NCBI GenBank assembly: GCA_020445805.1
Contig: JAGRFX010000008.1
Span: forward strand, 1 to 47,834
Reading direction: 5' to 3'
DNA length: 47,834 nt
Source of the DNA: Rhodocyclaceae bacterium
GTDB lineage: Bacteria; Pseudomonadota; Gammaproteobacteria; Burkholderiales; Rhodocyclaceae
In this document: in pieces, positions 1 through 8,922 of the stretch
Position numbering within the stretch: position 1 is the stretch's first letter
Layout: each line of letters opens with the position of its first letter
Notes under the pieces: model-generated
What the model saw: the letters and a program-made list of their open reading frames with translations, nothing else
The model's database searches: none
Told to the model about the DNA's origin: nothing
Program-made: the position numbers and the translations under genes

Positions 1-150
1 GCTTGCCCCGTCGCCCGTTCGCCTGTCGTGCCAATCCCTCCGGACAGGGTCGCGCCATACGCCGCCGGGACGCTCGCCGAGCGCCCGGAGCCCACAATGG
101 ACCCGCAAGCCGACAGCGACGACGAGGTCCATGCCCATCAGGAGACACCC
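1..150. other. Leader region before the first gene
   Basis: No gene can be supported here. An open frame continues upstream from the first gene (in-frame ATG at 28), but the stretch lacks a ribosome binding site at 28 and the encoded residues look unlike a signal peptide or a domain. It probably holds the promoter and leader of the gene starting at 151. Confidence 0.4.
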
Positions 151-1425
151 ATGCGCCTTGCCCTTCGTCCGCGTCCCGGCACCCTCGCCACGGCCCTCGT
201 GGCCCTGGCCTTCGCAGCGCCGGCCGCCGCCCAGCAGAACATCGAGAAGCTCAAGCAGTTCAAGGTCGCCACCACCGACCTGAACATTCCCACGGTGGCG
301 CAGACCGGCCGCAACGCCGACGCGATCCGCGCCAACCTGTCGCGCATCAAGCTGCCCGAGGGCTTCAAGATCGAACTCTTCGCGGTGGTACCGGACGCGC
401 GCCACATGGCCGTGGCCCCGAGCACCAACATGCTCTTCGTGGGCACCCGCAAGACCACGGTGTGGGCCGTCACCGATCGCAACAGCGACGGCATGGCCGA
501 CGAGGTCAAGTCCTTCGCGCCCTCGCTCCAGTTCAAGGTGCCCAACGGGGTGTGCTGGACCAGGGACGGCTTCCTGATCGTGGCCGAGCACAACCGGGTG
601 CTGAACTTCCCGGCCGCCGAGTTCTTCTATGAAGGCCCGGACGTGGCGGTGATCGAGGTGCTGGGGCAGGGCAAGCTGATTCCGCCCGAGGAGGAGTCCT
701 TCAACCACGGCGCCCGCACCTGCCGGATCGGTCCGGACGGCCTGCTCTACATCACCCTGGGGCAGCCCTTCAACGTGCCGCCACGCGAGAAGCTCGATCT
801 CTACAACAAGGTCGGCATCGGCGGCATCGTGCGCATGAATGCCTTCGACGGCAGCCAGCGCGAGGTCTTCGCCACCGGCATCCGCAACTCGGTCGGCCAG
901 GACTTCAACCCCAAGGACGGATCCCTGTGGTTCACCGACAACCAGACCGATGGCATGGGCGATGACATCCCGAACGGGGAGATCAACCGCGCCACGGGTC
1001 CGGGGCAGTTCTTCGGCTATCCGTGGAAGCAGGGCGAGACGCGGATCACCGAGCAAGGCTATGACAAGGATCCGCTGCCCGAGAACATCACCAACGCGCA
1101 GGTGCTGACCGTGGCCCACGCCGCCGACCTGGGCCTGGTGTTCTACACCGGCAAGATGTTCCCGCAGGCCTACCGGGGCGGCCTGTTCTCGGCCCAGCAC
1201 GGCTCCTGGAACCGCAAGGAACCGGTCGGCGCGCGGGTGCTGTTCACGGCCATCAACGAGGACGGCACGGCCGGCAAGACCGAGGTGTTCGCCGAGGGCT
1301 GGCTCGACGAGAACGGCCTCTATCGCGGGCGGCCGGTGGACGTGGCGGTGATGAAGGACGGCTCGCTGCTGATCAGCGACGATTTCGCAGGGGCGATCTA
1401 TCGGGTGACCTACCAGTCGCCCTAG
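151..1425 (+). CDS. PQQ-dependent sugar/sorbosone dehydrogenase-family protein
   Basis: A 424-residue exported beta-propeller protein of the PQQ-dependent soluble glucose/sorbosone dehydrogenase family. I chose the ATG at 151 because AGGAGA lies 6-11 bases upstream and the protein then opens with a signal peptide ending in AAPAAAQ; the frame is open to an ATG at 28. Family hallmarks are the stretch NHGARTCRIGPDGLLY near the middle, the ATGIRNSVGQDFNP segment, FTDNQTDGMGDDIPNGEIN, and SAQHGSWNRKEPVGARV in the last third. Members oxidise sugars or alcohols in the periplasm and pass electrons to cytochromes, which fits the cytochrome c gene 58 bp downstream on the opposite strand. The true substrate cannot be read from sequence, and many relatives are uncharacterised. 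A link to the ketone carboxylase operon is only positional. Confidence 0.8.
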   Translation: MRLALRPRPGTLATALVALAFAAPAAAQQNIEKLKQFKVATTDLNIPTVAQTGRNADAIRANLSRIKLPEGFKIELFAVVPDARHMAVAPSTNMLFVGTRKTTVWAVTDRNSDGMADEVKSFAPSLQFKVPNGVCWTRDGFLIVAEHNRVLNFPAAEFFYEGPDVAVIEVLGQGKLIPPEEESFNHGARTCRIGPDGLLYITLGQPFNVPPREKLDLYNKVGIGGIVRMNAFDGSQREVFATGIRNSVGQDFNPKDGSLWFTDNQTDGMGDDIPNGEINRATGPGQFFGYPWKQGETRITEQGYDKDPLPENITNAQVLTVAHAADLGLVFYTGKMFPQAYRGGLFSAQHGSWNRKEPVGARVLFTAINEDGTAGKTEVFAEGWLDENGLYRGRPVDVAVMKDGSLLISDDFAGAIYRVTYQSP

Positions 1426-1482
1426 ACAGGCCCATCGCGTCACGGCTGGACGGCGTTGTCCCGGGGCGGCGCCGTCCGCCGC

Positions 1483-2112
1483 TCAGTGCGTGTTCAGGCT
1501 CGACAGGTACTGGACCACGGCCTCCATGTTGTCCTGCCCGAGCTGGCTCATGGCCGCCGTCATCGGTGCGTAGAAGCGGACCTTGGTGGGGCGGTAGTAG
1601 CGCTGCATGTTGATCCGCAGGTATTCCGCCTGCTGGCCCGCCAGGCGCGGGTGTTCGTCGTCGCCGAGGGCATCGTCGCCGTGGCAGCGGGCGCAGATCT
1701 TCGCGAACGCCCGTGCACCTTCGGCGACGCCGGGGCCCGGGTGGGTGTTGGTGGGCACCACATTGAGGGTCGCGTAATAGGCGGCCAGGCCCTGCCGTTC
1801 CGCGCTCGACAGCACCTTCATCAGGCCATTCATGAATTCGCTCTGGCGCTTGCCACTGGCGAAGGCGTCCACCTGGCGCAGCAGGTAGGCCGGGTTCTGG
1901 CCCGCCAGGTTCGGCACATCGGGGTACTTGCTGATGCCCGCGGCACCGTGGCAGTTGGCGCAGAAGCTGGCCACGCTGCGACCCAGGGCGACCGGGTCAG
2001 GTACCGCATCCGCGGCGCTTGGGTTGCCAGGTGCCGAAGCGGCGTGGGCCGTCAGGAAGGCGGTGGCCAGGGCCGCCAGGAGGTGCCGGCAGGGAGCGTT
2101 CGATCTTGACAT
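1483..2112 (-). CDS. Di-haem class I cytochrome c (c4-like)
   Basis: A 209-residue periplasmic cytochrome with two covalent haem sites: CANCH at residues 51-55 and CARCH at 140-144, each in its own cytochrome c fold of about 85 residues. That is the layout of cytochrome c4-type proteins. Methionines near residues 94-97 and 184-188 are candidate axial ligands. The start at 2112 is preferred over in-frame ATGs further upstream because GGAGGA sits 6 bases before it and a signal peptide follows (LLAALATAFLTAHAASA). It converges with the PQQ-type dehydrogenase gene, so it may accept that enzyme's electrons and hand them to a terminal oxidase; this is inference from proximity. Confidence 0.85.
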   Translation of the reverse strand: MSRSNAPCRHLLAALATAFLTAHAASAPGNPSAADAVPDPVALGRSVASFCANCHGAAGISKYPDVPNLAGQNPAYLLRQVDAFASGKRQSEFMNGLMKVLSSAERQGLAAYYATLNVVPTNTHPGPGVAEGARAFAKICARCHGDDALGDDEHPRLAGQQAEYLRINMQRYYRPTKVRFYAPMTAAMSQLGQDNMEAVVQYLSSLNTH

Positions 2113-2392
2113 GACGTCCTCCATCGAAAGGGCCCGCGCCGACCCGAGCCGGGCGGGCATGCAACGCTGTTTAACAAACTTGACGAACGCATTTCGCGGC
2201 ACTTGAGACCGCTCATCCGAACGGTCGGTGTCCGTCGGACGGACGGCGGTTCCTGTGCCCGCCTTCGGTCGCCCCCCCTAGAAACGCCTGCGCCGGCCCC
2301 GGTGATGGACACAGATTTGCAGCCGCCGTGCATCCAGTCTTCGTGTGGCTGCGTAGAGGGCTTGCAGCACCCCTAACCACGAGGAGCACACG
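2113..2392. promoter_or_regulatory. Divergent promoter region between cytochrome c and P460 genes
   Basis: This 280-bp gap separates divergently read haem-protein genes and must contain both promoters. A 13-bp palindrome TCCGTC-G-GACGGA lies at 2231-2243 and could be an operator. I see no convincing -35/-10 pair. The P460 gene has a good ribosome binding site (GAGGAG) just before its ATG. Confidence 0.35.
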
Positions 2393-2959
2393 ATGCGGTT
2401 TCAGCAGATGTCGAGCGGTATGGGCCTGGCGGCCCTGGCAGCAGGGCTGGTCATTTCCGGTTGCAATGGGACCCCCATGAAGGGCGAATCGATGGCGGCC
2501 AAGCCGCTCGATGGGGAGGTCCGGGTCCCGCCGGGCTACCGCGACTGGCCCCGTTTCGTCGGAACTGTGGACAAGGCGCCGGCCGGCCAGGTGCGCGAGA
2601 TCTACATCAACACCGAGGGCATGCGGGCACGCAAGGGCGAGGCCTTTCCCGCGGGGACCATCGCCGTGATGGAAATCTATGGGGCCAGGAAGGGACCGGG
2701 CGATACGCTGATGACCGACGCCTCGGGCCGCCTGCTGAAGGGGCCCCTGTCGAAGGTCTTCGTGATGGAAAAGGGGACCGGCTGGGGCGCCGCACAGCCG
2801 CCCGGTACGCTTGACAACGGGGACTGGGTCTATGGCGCCTGGGAGGCCGATGGCCGCACGGCGGCCAAGGTGGACTTCAAGGCCTGTCGGGCCTGCCATG
2901 CGCCGCTGGCGACGAGCGACTACATCGCCCGCTACGACGAGCACTTCGACCAGCGCTGA
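2393..2959 (+). CDS. Cytochrome P460-family haem lipoprotein
   Basis: A 188-residue protein with an N-terminal hydrophobic stretch ending in a lipobox (VISG followed by Cys24), so probably a lipoprotein. The body has the P460 pattern: YRDWPRFVGTVDKAPAG near residues 49-65, EIYGARKG near 94-101, GDWVYGAWEADG near 143-154, and the haem site CRACH at 165-169 close to the C terminus. Characterised P460 proteins oxidise hydroxylamine or bind NO, the former needing a lysine cross-linked to the haem; which lysine here could do so cannot be judged without alignment. The gene lies between a cytochrome c gene and the LuxR/MalT-type regulator and converges with the latter. Confidence 0.78.
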   Translation: MRFQQMSSGMGLAALAAGLVISGCNGTPMKGESMAAKPLDGEVRVPPGYRDWPRFVGTVDKAPAGQVREIYINTEGMRARKGEAFPAGTIAVMEIYGARKGPGDTLMTDASGRLLKGPLSKVFVMEKGTGWGAAQPPGTLDNGDWVYGAWEADGRTAAKVDFKACRACHAPLATSDYIARYDEHFDQR

Positions 2960-3019
2960 ACGTCGGACCGCGATGCATGCCCGCGCGCGCGCGAATCGCG
3001 CGCGCCCGCTGCCTCGACT

Positions 3020-5692
3020 CTAGAGAATCCGCTTCGCCCGGCCCAGCGCCACCGCCTGGGTCCGGCTGTGGGCGCCGAGCTTGCCGTTGATGCTGCGCAG
3101 GTGGGTCTTCACGGTGGCCTCGGAGACGAACAGGGTCTCGGCCATGGCCCGGTTCGAGAGGCCCTCGGCCACCAGCCGCAGCACCTGCAGCTCCCGCTCG
3201 GTGAGCGCGTCCGGGTCCTCGCTGCGGTTCGGCAGCGGGGGCAGCGGACCGGTGGCCGGCCGCGGGCCGGGGCCCAGCCGTTCGAAGAGGGGCTGGAGCA
3301 GGGCGCGATCGTCCTGCACCAGGCCGGCCAGACCCAGGGCCTGGATTTCCTCCCAGGTGGCGGCGAACTGCTGCTGGGCCTGGGCATGCTGGCCCAGATC
3401 GAGCCAGGCCCGGGCCTCGAGGACCTGCAGCAGCAGGCGACGACGATGGCGGCGGGTACGCGCCACGGCCGAGCGCTGCCCGGCCAGGATCTCGGCCGCG
3501 TCGGCGGGCTGGTGCAGGCGCAGCGCCAGCCGCGCCCGGTGCAGTTCCAGGTCCTCGGTCTCGTTGCCGTGGTAGATACGGTGCCCGAAGCCGGCCCAGT
3601 GGGCCTGCCGCCGCGCCTGGTCGAGCAGGCGCGAGGCCTGCTCCAGGTCGCCGATGGCCATCGCCAGCCAGGCCCGCTCGATGCGCGAGGTGGCGACGAT
3701 GCGGGGCGCCTCCCGCGCGATGCCCAGGTACTCCATGTCGTTGAGGCGCCGCTGGGCGGCCTCCACGTCCTGCCGGCCCAGGGACAGGCGGGCCAGGATG
3801 CGGTTGGCGACGATGATGTGGTCGGGCAGGCCGGTCTGCTCGATGATCGGCAGATAGTCGTGGAGCAGCTCCTCGGCGCCGCTCGGGTCCTCGTTGAGGT
3901 ACAGCAGCTCCGCCAGGTGCACGGCGGCCACCGCGCTGGCGCTGGAGTAGCGGGTGCCGCCTGTGGCGCGCTGGAAGGCGTTGGCGTAGATGGCCTGGGC
4001 GCCGGCCACCCGCCCCTGGGCGAACTCCATCGAGCCCTCGAGGCACTGGGAATAGGTCCAGCCATAGGTGGAGCCGGCCCGCAGGAACAGGCGCTTGGCC
4101 GTGGCCAGCAGCTCGGCGGCCTCGTCGAAGCGCGACTCGGTGCCGAGGCAGAAGGCCGCGATGTTGCACAGGGCGCCGTGGGCGAAGTCGCCCTTGCCCG
4201 ACAGCCGAGGCAGGTTGTGCATGGCGGCGTGCTGGCACTCGTCGATGCGGTCCGAGAAGATCTGGATCGCCGGCCCGAGGGTCAGCACCTCATCCTTTTC
4301 CCGGGCGGTCAGCTGCCGCTCGCCGGCATGGCGGAACTCGTCGAGCACCGAGCGGGCCTCCTGGTAGCGGTGCAGGAAGGTCAGCGCCCAGGTGTAGGAG
4401 AGGCGCAGGTGCGGGAGGTCGTCGAGGGCGTCCGGCGGCAGGGTCTCGACCCAGCGGGCCAGGGTGTCCACGCGCCCCGCGTAGAGCAGGGTCTCGGCGT
4501 GGGCATCGAGCAGCTCGGCCGCCATCCGCATGTCGCCGGCCGCCAGGGTGTGTTCGACCGCCGGCACCACCCGGTTCTGCGCCAGGTAGGCGCGGGCGGC
4601 CCGGCGATGGAGTTCGGCGGAACGGCCCGGCTGGCGACGCTCCAGCTGGGCCCGCAGGAACTCGGCGAAGAGGTTGTGGAAGCGCCAGGTGCTGCGTTCG
4701 GCATCGAGGGGGATCAGGAACAGGTTGGCGCGCTCGATGGCCTCCAGCCGCCCGGCGCAGTCCGGCTGCTCGGTGACGGCCTCGCAGAGCGCGACGGTCA
4801 CGGTGTCGAGTACGCACACCTCGAGCAGGAAGTCCCGCAGTTCCGGCGCCAGGCGCGAGAGCACGTCTTCGGCCAGGTAGTCGGCGATGCCGGCCGTGCT
4901 GCCCGACACCCCGGCGATCAGCTCGCCCGGGTTGCGTGCGCCCGACAGGGACAGGGTGGCCAGCTGCAGGGCCGTGGCCCAGCCCTCGGTGCACTGGTGC
5001 AGGGCCTGGATGTCGCGTTCGGGCACCGGCAGGTCACGCCGGGTGTTGAGGTAGGTGGTCGTCTCCGCCAGGCTGAAGCGCAGCTGGTCCACGCCCAGCT
5101 CGACCAGCTGCTCGCGCACCCGCAGGCGCCCCAGCCCCAGGGGAGGCGTGCTGCGGCTGCCCACCACCAGGCGGCAGCCAGGCGGCTGGTGGTCGATGAG
5201 CTGACGCACGATGGCGTGGATGGCTTCGTTGGTGACGCACTCGTAGTCGTCGAGGAACAGGGCGAAGGGCTGGCCGCAGCCGGACAGCCGCTCCAGCAGG
5301 TCGAGCACCACGCCCGAAGGCACGATCTGCGAGTCGAACAGGGAGGCGGGCAGGGGTGGGACATCGCTGGCGCGCCCGATCTCGCCCAGGGCGGCGGCCA
5401 GATAGGTGAGGAAGCGGGAGAGGTCGTTGTCCTGGGCGTCGAGGGTCAGCCAGGCGGTGGCCCGCCCGGCGCGCTCGAGCTGCGCGACCCACTGCAGCAT
5501 CACGCTGGTCTTGCCGAAGCCCGCCGGTGCATTGCACAGCACCAGCCGGGTGCCCTCGGGCACGCCGTCGGCGAGGCTGGGGGCGGCCCGGTCGATGGCA
5601 TGGGCCACGCGGCTGGGTGGTGTCAGCTTGGCTCGGGTCAGGCGGATGCCTTCGGGGGTGCCGATGGCACCGCCGGTGTCGGGTGATCCCAC
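3020..5692 (-). CDS. MalT-type LuxR-family (LAL) transcriptional regulator
   Basis: An 890-residue ATP-dependent regulator. The N terminus has a STAND/AAA-like NTPase: Walker A NAPAGFGKTS at residues 54-63 and Walker B FALFLDDY at 143-150. The middle is a long helical, TPR-like sensor region with many ARxxL-type repeats. The last ~63 residues are a LuxR helix-turn-helix (LTERELQVLRLVAEGLSNRAM, then VSEATVKTHL). The start is a GTG at 5692 with AGGAGGAG about 10 bases upstream. In MalT-like proteins ATP plus an inducer drives oligomerisation and activation. It is divergent from the carboxylase operon starting at 5978, so it is the obvious candidate activator of that operon (inference). Confidence 0.9.
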   Translation of the reverse strand: MGSPDTGGAIGTPEGIRLTRAKLTPPSRVAHAIDRAAPSLADGVPEGTRLVLCNAPAGFGKTSVMLQWVAQLERAGRATAWLTLDAQDNDLSRFLTYLAAALGEIGRASDVPPLPASLFDSQIVPSGVVLDLLERLSGCGQPFALFLDDYECVTNEAIHAIVRQLIDHQPPGCRLVVGSRSTPPLGLGRLRVREQLVELGVDQLRFSLAETTTYLNTRRDLPVPERDIQALHQCTEGWATALQLATLSLSGARNPGELIAGVSGSTAGIADYLAEDVLSRLAPELRDFLLEVCVLDTVTVALCEAVTEQPDCAGRLEAIERANLFLIPLDAERSTWRFHNLFAEFLRAQLERRQPGRSAELHRRAARAYLAQNRVVPAVEHTLAAGDMRMAAELLDAHAETLLYAGRVDTLARWVETLPPDALDDLPHLRLSYTWALTFLHRYQEARSVLDEFRHAGERQLTAREKDEVLTLGPAIQIFSDRIDECQHAAMHNLPRLSGKGDFAHGALCNIAAFCLGTESRFDEAAELLATAKRLFLRAGSTYGWTYSQCLEGSMEFAQGRVAGAQAIYANAFQRATGGTRYSSASAVAAVHLAELLYLNEDPSGAEELLHDYLPIIEQTGLPDHIIVANRILARLSLGRQDVEAAQRRLNDMEYLGIAREAPRIVATSRIERAWLAMAIGDLEQASRLLDQARRQAHWAGFGHRIYHGNETEDLELHRARLALRLHQPADAAEILAGQRSAVARTRRHRRRLLLQVLEARAWLDLGQHAQAQQQFAATWEEIQALGLAGLVQDDRALLQPLFERLGPGPRPATGPLPPLPNRSEDPDALTERELQVLRLVAEGLSNRAMAETLFVSEATVKTHLRSINGKLGAHSRTQAVALGRAKRIL

Positions 5693-5977
5693 GCTCCTGT
5701 CTCCTCCTGGGGCGGATCCGCCGGTCTCCTGCCGGCTGAAGCCGCCTGTCCGATGGCGCGCCTCCGGACAGGTGCCCGGGACGCGGATTCATGATCGGTC
5801 AGCCTGCACAGTACGCCAAAGGGCTTAGTTCCGCCTCCTCCCAAAGGATGATTCCCGGTCCACCGTCCTCACCGGCGCTGCCCGCCAAAATCAGCCCTTT
5901 TGACGATGTCCGGCGGTGGGGCCGTGGCCAAGATGCAGCCTGTGTTCAACGCAGTTCGAACTGGGCGAGGCCGATCC
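5693..5977. promoter_or_regulatory. Divergent control region between LAL regulator and carboxylase operon
   Basis: 285 bp separate the two start codons. No clear sigma-70 promoter is visible. A GGATGA hexamer at about 5847-5852 resembles the core of MalT-type boxes (GGGGAKGAGG), but a single partial match is weak. In-frame ATGs at 5900 and 5933 could start the first carboxylase subunit earlier, yet neither has a ribosome binding site. Confidence 0.35.
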
Positions 5978-7900
5978 GTGGGCAAACTGATCAACATCGA
6001 CAACGGCGGGACCCTGACCGACATCGTGGTCGTGGACGGGGAGTCGGTCGTCCGCACCAAGACCCTGACCACGCCCTACGACCTCTCGAAGTGCTTCTTC
6101 GAGGGGCTGCGCAAGGCCAGTCGGCAGATCTACGGGCAGGAGGACGTGATCGGCCTGCTGCAGGAGACCGACTACATCCGCTATTCGACGACCCAGGGCA
6201 CCAATGCCCTGGTGGAGCGCAAGGGCCCGCGGATCGGGCTGATCGCCGGGGCAGGCCTGGCGGGTGTCCTGCAGACGGGCGCCGAGGCCCGCGAGATGTT
6301 CTCCGCGCTGGTCGGCGACCGGGTGGCGGAGCTGGATGCCACCGAATCGGGCGACCTGGCGGGGCGTCTCGTGGCCGCGGTGAACGCCCTGACCTCCGCC
6401 GGTGCCAACCGCATCGTGGTCGGCCTGGGCGGCGCCTCGGCGGCGGCGGACGAGGAGCGCCTGCGACGCATCGTGCTGGCCAAGTTTCCGCCCCACCTGC
6501 TGGGCGCCGTGCCGGTCCTCTTCTCGCACCAGATCTCGGGCGACCCCGAGGACCCGCGGCGGATCTGGTCGGCGCTGCTGAATGCCTTCCTGCATCCGGC
6601 GATGGAGACCTTCCTCTACCACGCCGAGCACAAGCTGCGCGATGCCCGCTTCCGCTCGCCGCTGCTGATCTTCCGCAATGACGGCGACTCGGCGCGGGTG
6701 GCCAAGACCATTGCCCTCAAGACCTACAGCTCCGGGCCCCGCGGGGGCATGGAGGGCGCGCGCGCATTGGCCGATCACTATGGGGTGTCGCACCTGGTGT
6801 CGGTGGACGTGGGCGGCACCACCACCGACATCGGCGTGACCCTGGGCGGCCGCATCGAGAGCGAGCGGCGCGGCAACGTGGAGGGGGTGCGGGTGTCGTT
6901 TCCGCTGGTGGACATCCACAGCGTCGGGGTCGGCGGCGGATCGGTGATCCGCGCGGCGGGCGGCGAGATCCGCGTCGGACCGGAGAGCGTCGGGGCCCAG
7001 CCGGGGCCGGCCTGCTTCGGGCTGGGCGGCAAGCACGCCACGATCACCGATGTCTTCCTGCTGATGGGGGTGCTGGACCCGGAAGCCTTCTTCGGGGGCG
7101 ACCTGGTCCTGGACCTGGAGCGGGCCAAGGCGGCGGTGCTCGACAACGTCGCCCGCCCGCTCGACCTCAGCCTCGGGCGGGCCCTGGCGGCCATGGAGGC
7201 AGCCTGGGTCGAGCGCATCGCAGCCGGCATCCGCGAGCACTGCGAGATCGGGCCGGACACGGTGCTGGCCGCCTTCGGCGGCGGCGGGCCCCTGGACATC
7301 TGCGTGGTGGCCGAGGCCCTGGGCGTCGGCCGCGTGCTGGTGCCGCGCCTGGCGGCGGTGTTTTCGGCCTATGGCCTGTCCTTCTCGGACATCGCCCATC
7401 ACTACGAATCGCCACTCCCGGAGGCCAACCAGGCGGCCCTCGAGGCGGCGGTGGCCGGGCTCACCGAACAGGCCCGTCGGGACATGTTCGCCGAAGGTTT
7501 CGCGCTGGAGGATTGCACGCTGCAGGTGGGCCTGGTGCTCAGCCGGGAGGGTCGCGAGACGGAGACCCCGCTGCCCGAGGGTCGCCTGCCGGAGCCGCTC
7601 CAGGGCGCAGCGGGCTGCAGCGTGACCCTCAGCGCCACCCGGCCGATCCGCCATGCCCGCTTCGGCGTGGCCCGCACGGTCACCACGTCGGCCCCGATCA
7701 CGGCCGGAACGCGCATGCTGCGGGATGCGGCAGGCGAGAGCCTGCCGGTCCCCCTGGTGCGCCTGGCCGACAACCCGCCGGGCGCCACCGGCCTCGGACC
7801 GGTGGTGCTCGAGGAGGACTTCTTCACCTGCCGTGTCCCGGCCGGGTGGCGATTCGCCTTCACGGCCGGCGGCGATATCGAACTGACCCGGGAGCCCTGA
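5978..7900 (+). CDS. Hydantoinase/oxoprolinase A-family carboxylase subunit (ApcA-like)
   Basis: A 640-residue HyuA-type protein. I placed the start at GTG 5978 because the conserved family N terminus (GKLINIDNGGTLTD) follows at once and a GCGAGG motif precedes it; the extra upstream residues look unstructured. Two phosphate-binding signatures of the actin/HSP70-like ATPase fold are seen: DNGGTLTD at residues 8-15 and DVGGTTTDIGV near 277. Other family blocks are YSTTQGTNALVERKGPRIGL, TYSSGPRGGMEGA, GPESVGAQPGPACFG and FGGGGPLDI. In acetophenone and acetone carboxylases such subunits use ATP to activate substrate and bicarbonate without biotin. Its size and first position match ApcA of Aromatoleum. 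The next gene starts one base after its stop. Confidence 0.85.
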   Translation: MGKLINIDNGGTLTDIVVVDGESVVRTKTLTTPYDLSKCFFEGLRKASRQIYGQEDVIGLLQETDYIRYSTTQGTNALVERKGPRIGLIAGAGLAGVLQTGAEAREMFSALVGDRVAELDATESGDLAGRLVAAVNALTSAGANRIVVGLGGASAAADEERLRRIVLAKFPPHLLGAVPVLFSHQISGDPEDPRRIWSALLNAFLHPAMETFLYHAEHKLRDARFRSPLLIFRNDGDSARVAKTIALKTYSSGPRGGMEGARALADHYGVSHLVSVDVGGTTTDIGVTLGGRIESERRGNVEGVRVSFPLVDIHSVGVGGGSVIRAAGGEIRVGPESVGAQPGPACFGLGGKHATITDVFLLMGVLDPEAFFGGDLVLDLERAKAAVLDNVARPLDLSLGRALAAMEAAWVERIAAGIREHCEIGPDTVLAAFGGGGPLDICVVAEALGVGRVLVPRLAAVFSAYGLSFSDIAHHYESPLPEANQAALEAAVAGLTEQARRDMFAEGFALEDCTLQVGLVLSREGRETETPLPEGRLPEPLQGAAGCSVTLSATRPIRHARFGVARTVTTSAPITAGTRMLRDAAGESLPVPLVRLADNPPGATGLGPVVLEEDFFTCRVPAGWRFAFTAGGDIELTREP

Positions 7901-7901
7901 C

Positions 7902-8903
7902 ATGAGCACCAGCGACAACCTGATCCTGCGCGCCTTCCCGCGCGGACGGATCGACGACACTACCTTCGAAACGGTCTCCGAGGCCGTGCCGGCGCCGGCG
8001 GCCGGGGAGGTCACCGTGGCCAACCGGCTGGTCTCCATCGACCCGACCATGCGGGTGTGGCTGGACGACGAGCGCACCTACATGGAACGGCTCACGCCGG
8101 GCCAAGTCATGCGCGCCATCGCCATCGGCGAGGTGGAGGCCTCGTGCGCCCCCGAGCTGCCGGTCGGCACCCGGGTGCTGGGCCTGACCGGCTGCCGCAC
8201 CCGGGCGACGGTGGCGGCGAGCAGCCTGCAGGCGCTGCCCGACATCGGGCCGCTGCCCCTCGAGGCCCACTTCGGCCTGCTCGGCCACATCGGCATGACC
8301 GCCTGGTGCGGCCTCACCGAGATCGGTCAGCTCAAGGCCGGGGAGACCCTGGTAGTCTCGGCCGCGGCCGGGGCGGTCGGTTCGCTGGCGGTGCAGGTCG
8401 GCAAGCTGCTGGGCTGCCGGGTCATCGGCATCGCCGGTGGCCGCGACAACGTCCGCTACCTGCGCGACACCCTGGGCATCGACGACGCCATCGACTACCG
8501 CTCGGAGGATGTCTCGGCGCGGCTCGGCGCGCTCTGCCCGAGTGGCATCGACGTCTATTTCGACAACGTGGGCGGTGCCATCCTCGAGGCGGCCCTCGAG
8601 CACATGGCCCTCTTCGGCCGCATCGTCGCCTGCGGGATGATCAGCGCCTACAACCGGGAAGCGGTCGCGGCCCCGCGCAACCTGCTGAACATCGTGACCC
8701 GGCGGCTGCGGATGGAGGGCTTCGTGATCCTCGATCCGCGCCACGACGGCGCGGCCGCCTACCGCGCCCTGCTCGAGTGGGCCGCGGCGGGCCGCATCCA
8801 GTATCGGGTCCATGCCTTCGACGGGCTCGAGCACATTCCCGAAGCCATCAACACCCTGTTCGACGGCAGTCACCACGGCAAGGTGGTGGTGCGCGTCGGC
8901 TGA
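7902..8903 (+). CDS. NADP-dependent MDR oxidoreductase, enone-reductase (CurA/PTGR) type
   Basis: A 333-residue zinc-free medium-chain reductase. The family's N-terminal pattern (NRLVSIDPTMRVWL) is present and the nucleotide-binding loop AAAGAVGSLAVQVGKLLG lies near residues 149-166, followed by VIGIAGGRDNVRYL. FDNVGGAILEAAL and GRIVACGMISAYN are typical of the prostaglandin reductase / CurA / YncB branch, which reduces the C=C bond of alpha,beta-unsaturated ketones or aldehydes with NADPH. No catalytic or structural zinc cysteines are present. The gene is embedded one base after the ApcA-like gene and 19 bases before the small zinc-ribbon subunit, so it is co-translated with the carboxylase. 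This suggests that an enone, or its saturated ketone, is an intermediate (inference). Confidence 0.88.
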   Translation: MSTSDNLILRAFPRGRIDDTTFETVSEAVPAPAAGEVTVANRLVSIDPTMRVWLDDERTYMERLTPGQVMRAIAIGEVEASCAPELPVGTRVLGLTGCRTRATVAASSLQALPDIGPLPLEAHFGLLGHIGMTAWCGLTEIGQLKAGETLVVSAAAGAVGSLAVQVGKLLGCRVIGIAGGRDNVRYLRDTLGIDDAIDYRSEDVSARLGALCPSGIDVYFDNVGGAILEAALEHMALFGRIVACGMISAYNREAVAAPRNLLNIVTRRLRMEGFVILDPRHDGAAAYRALLEWAAAGRIQYRVHAFDGLEHIPEAINTLFDGSHHGKVVVRVG

Positions 8904-8922
8904 CCCCTGCGCGGAGATCGCG

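Noticed and set aside
3068-5686. 872-codon open frame on the plus strand opposite the LAL regulator
   Set aside because: It is the antisense shadow of a long high-GC gene; its product is a low-complexity Gly/Arg/Gln/Val-rich sequence with no domain.
5842-5857. MalT-like box near the carboxylase promoter
   Set aside because: A single GGATGA core without the flanking consensus or a second copy is expected by chance.
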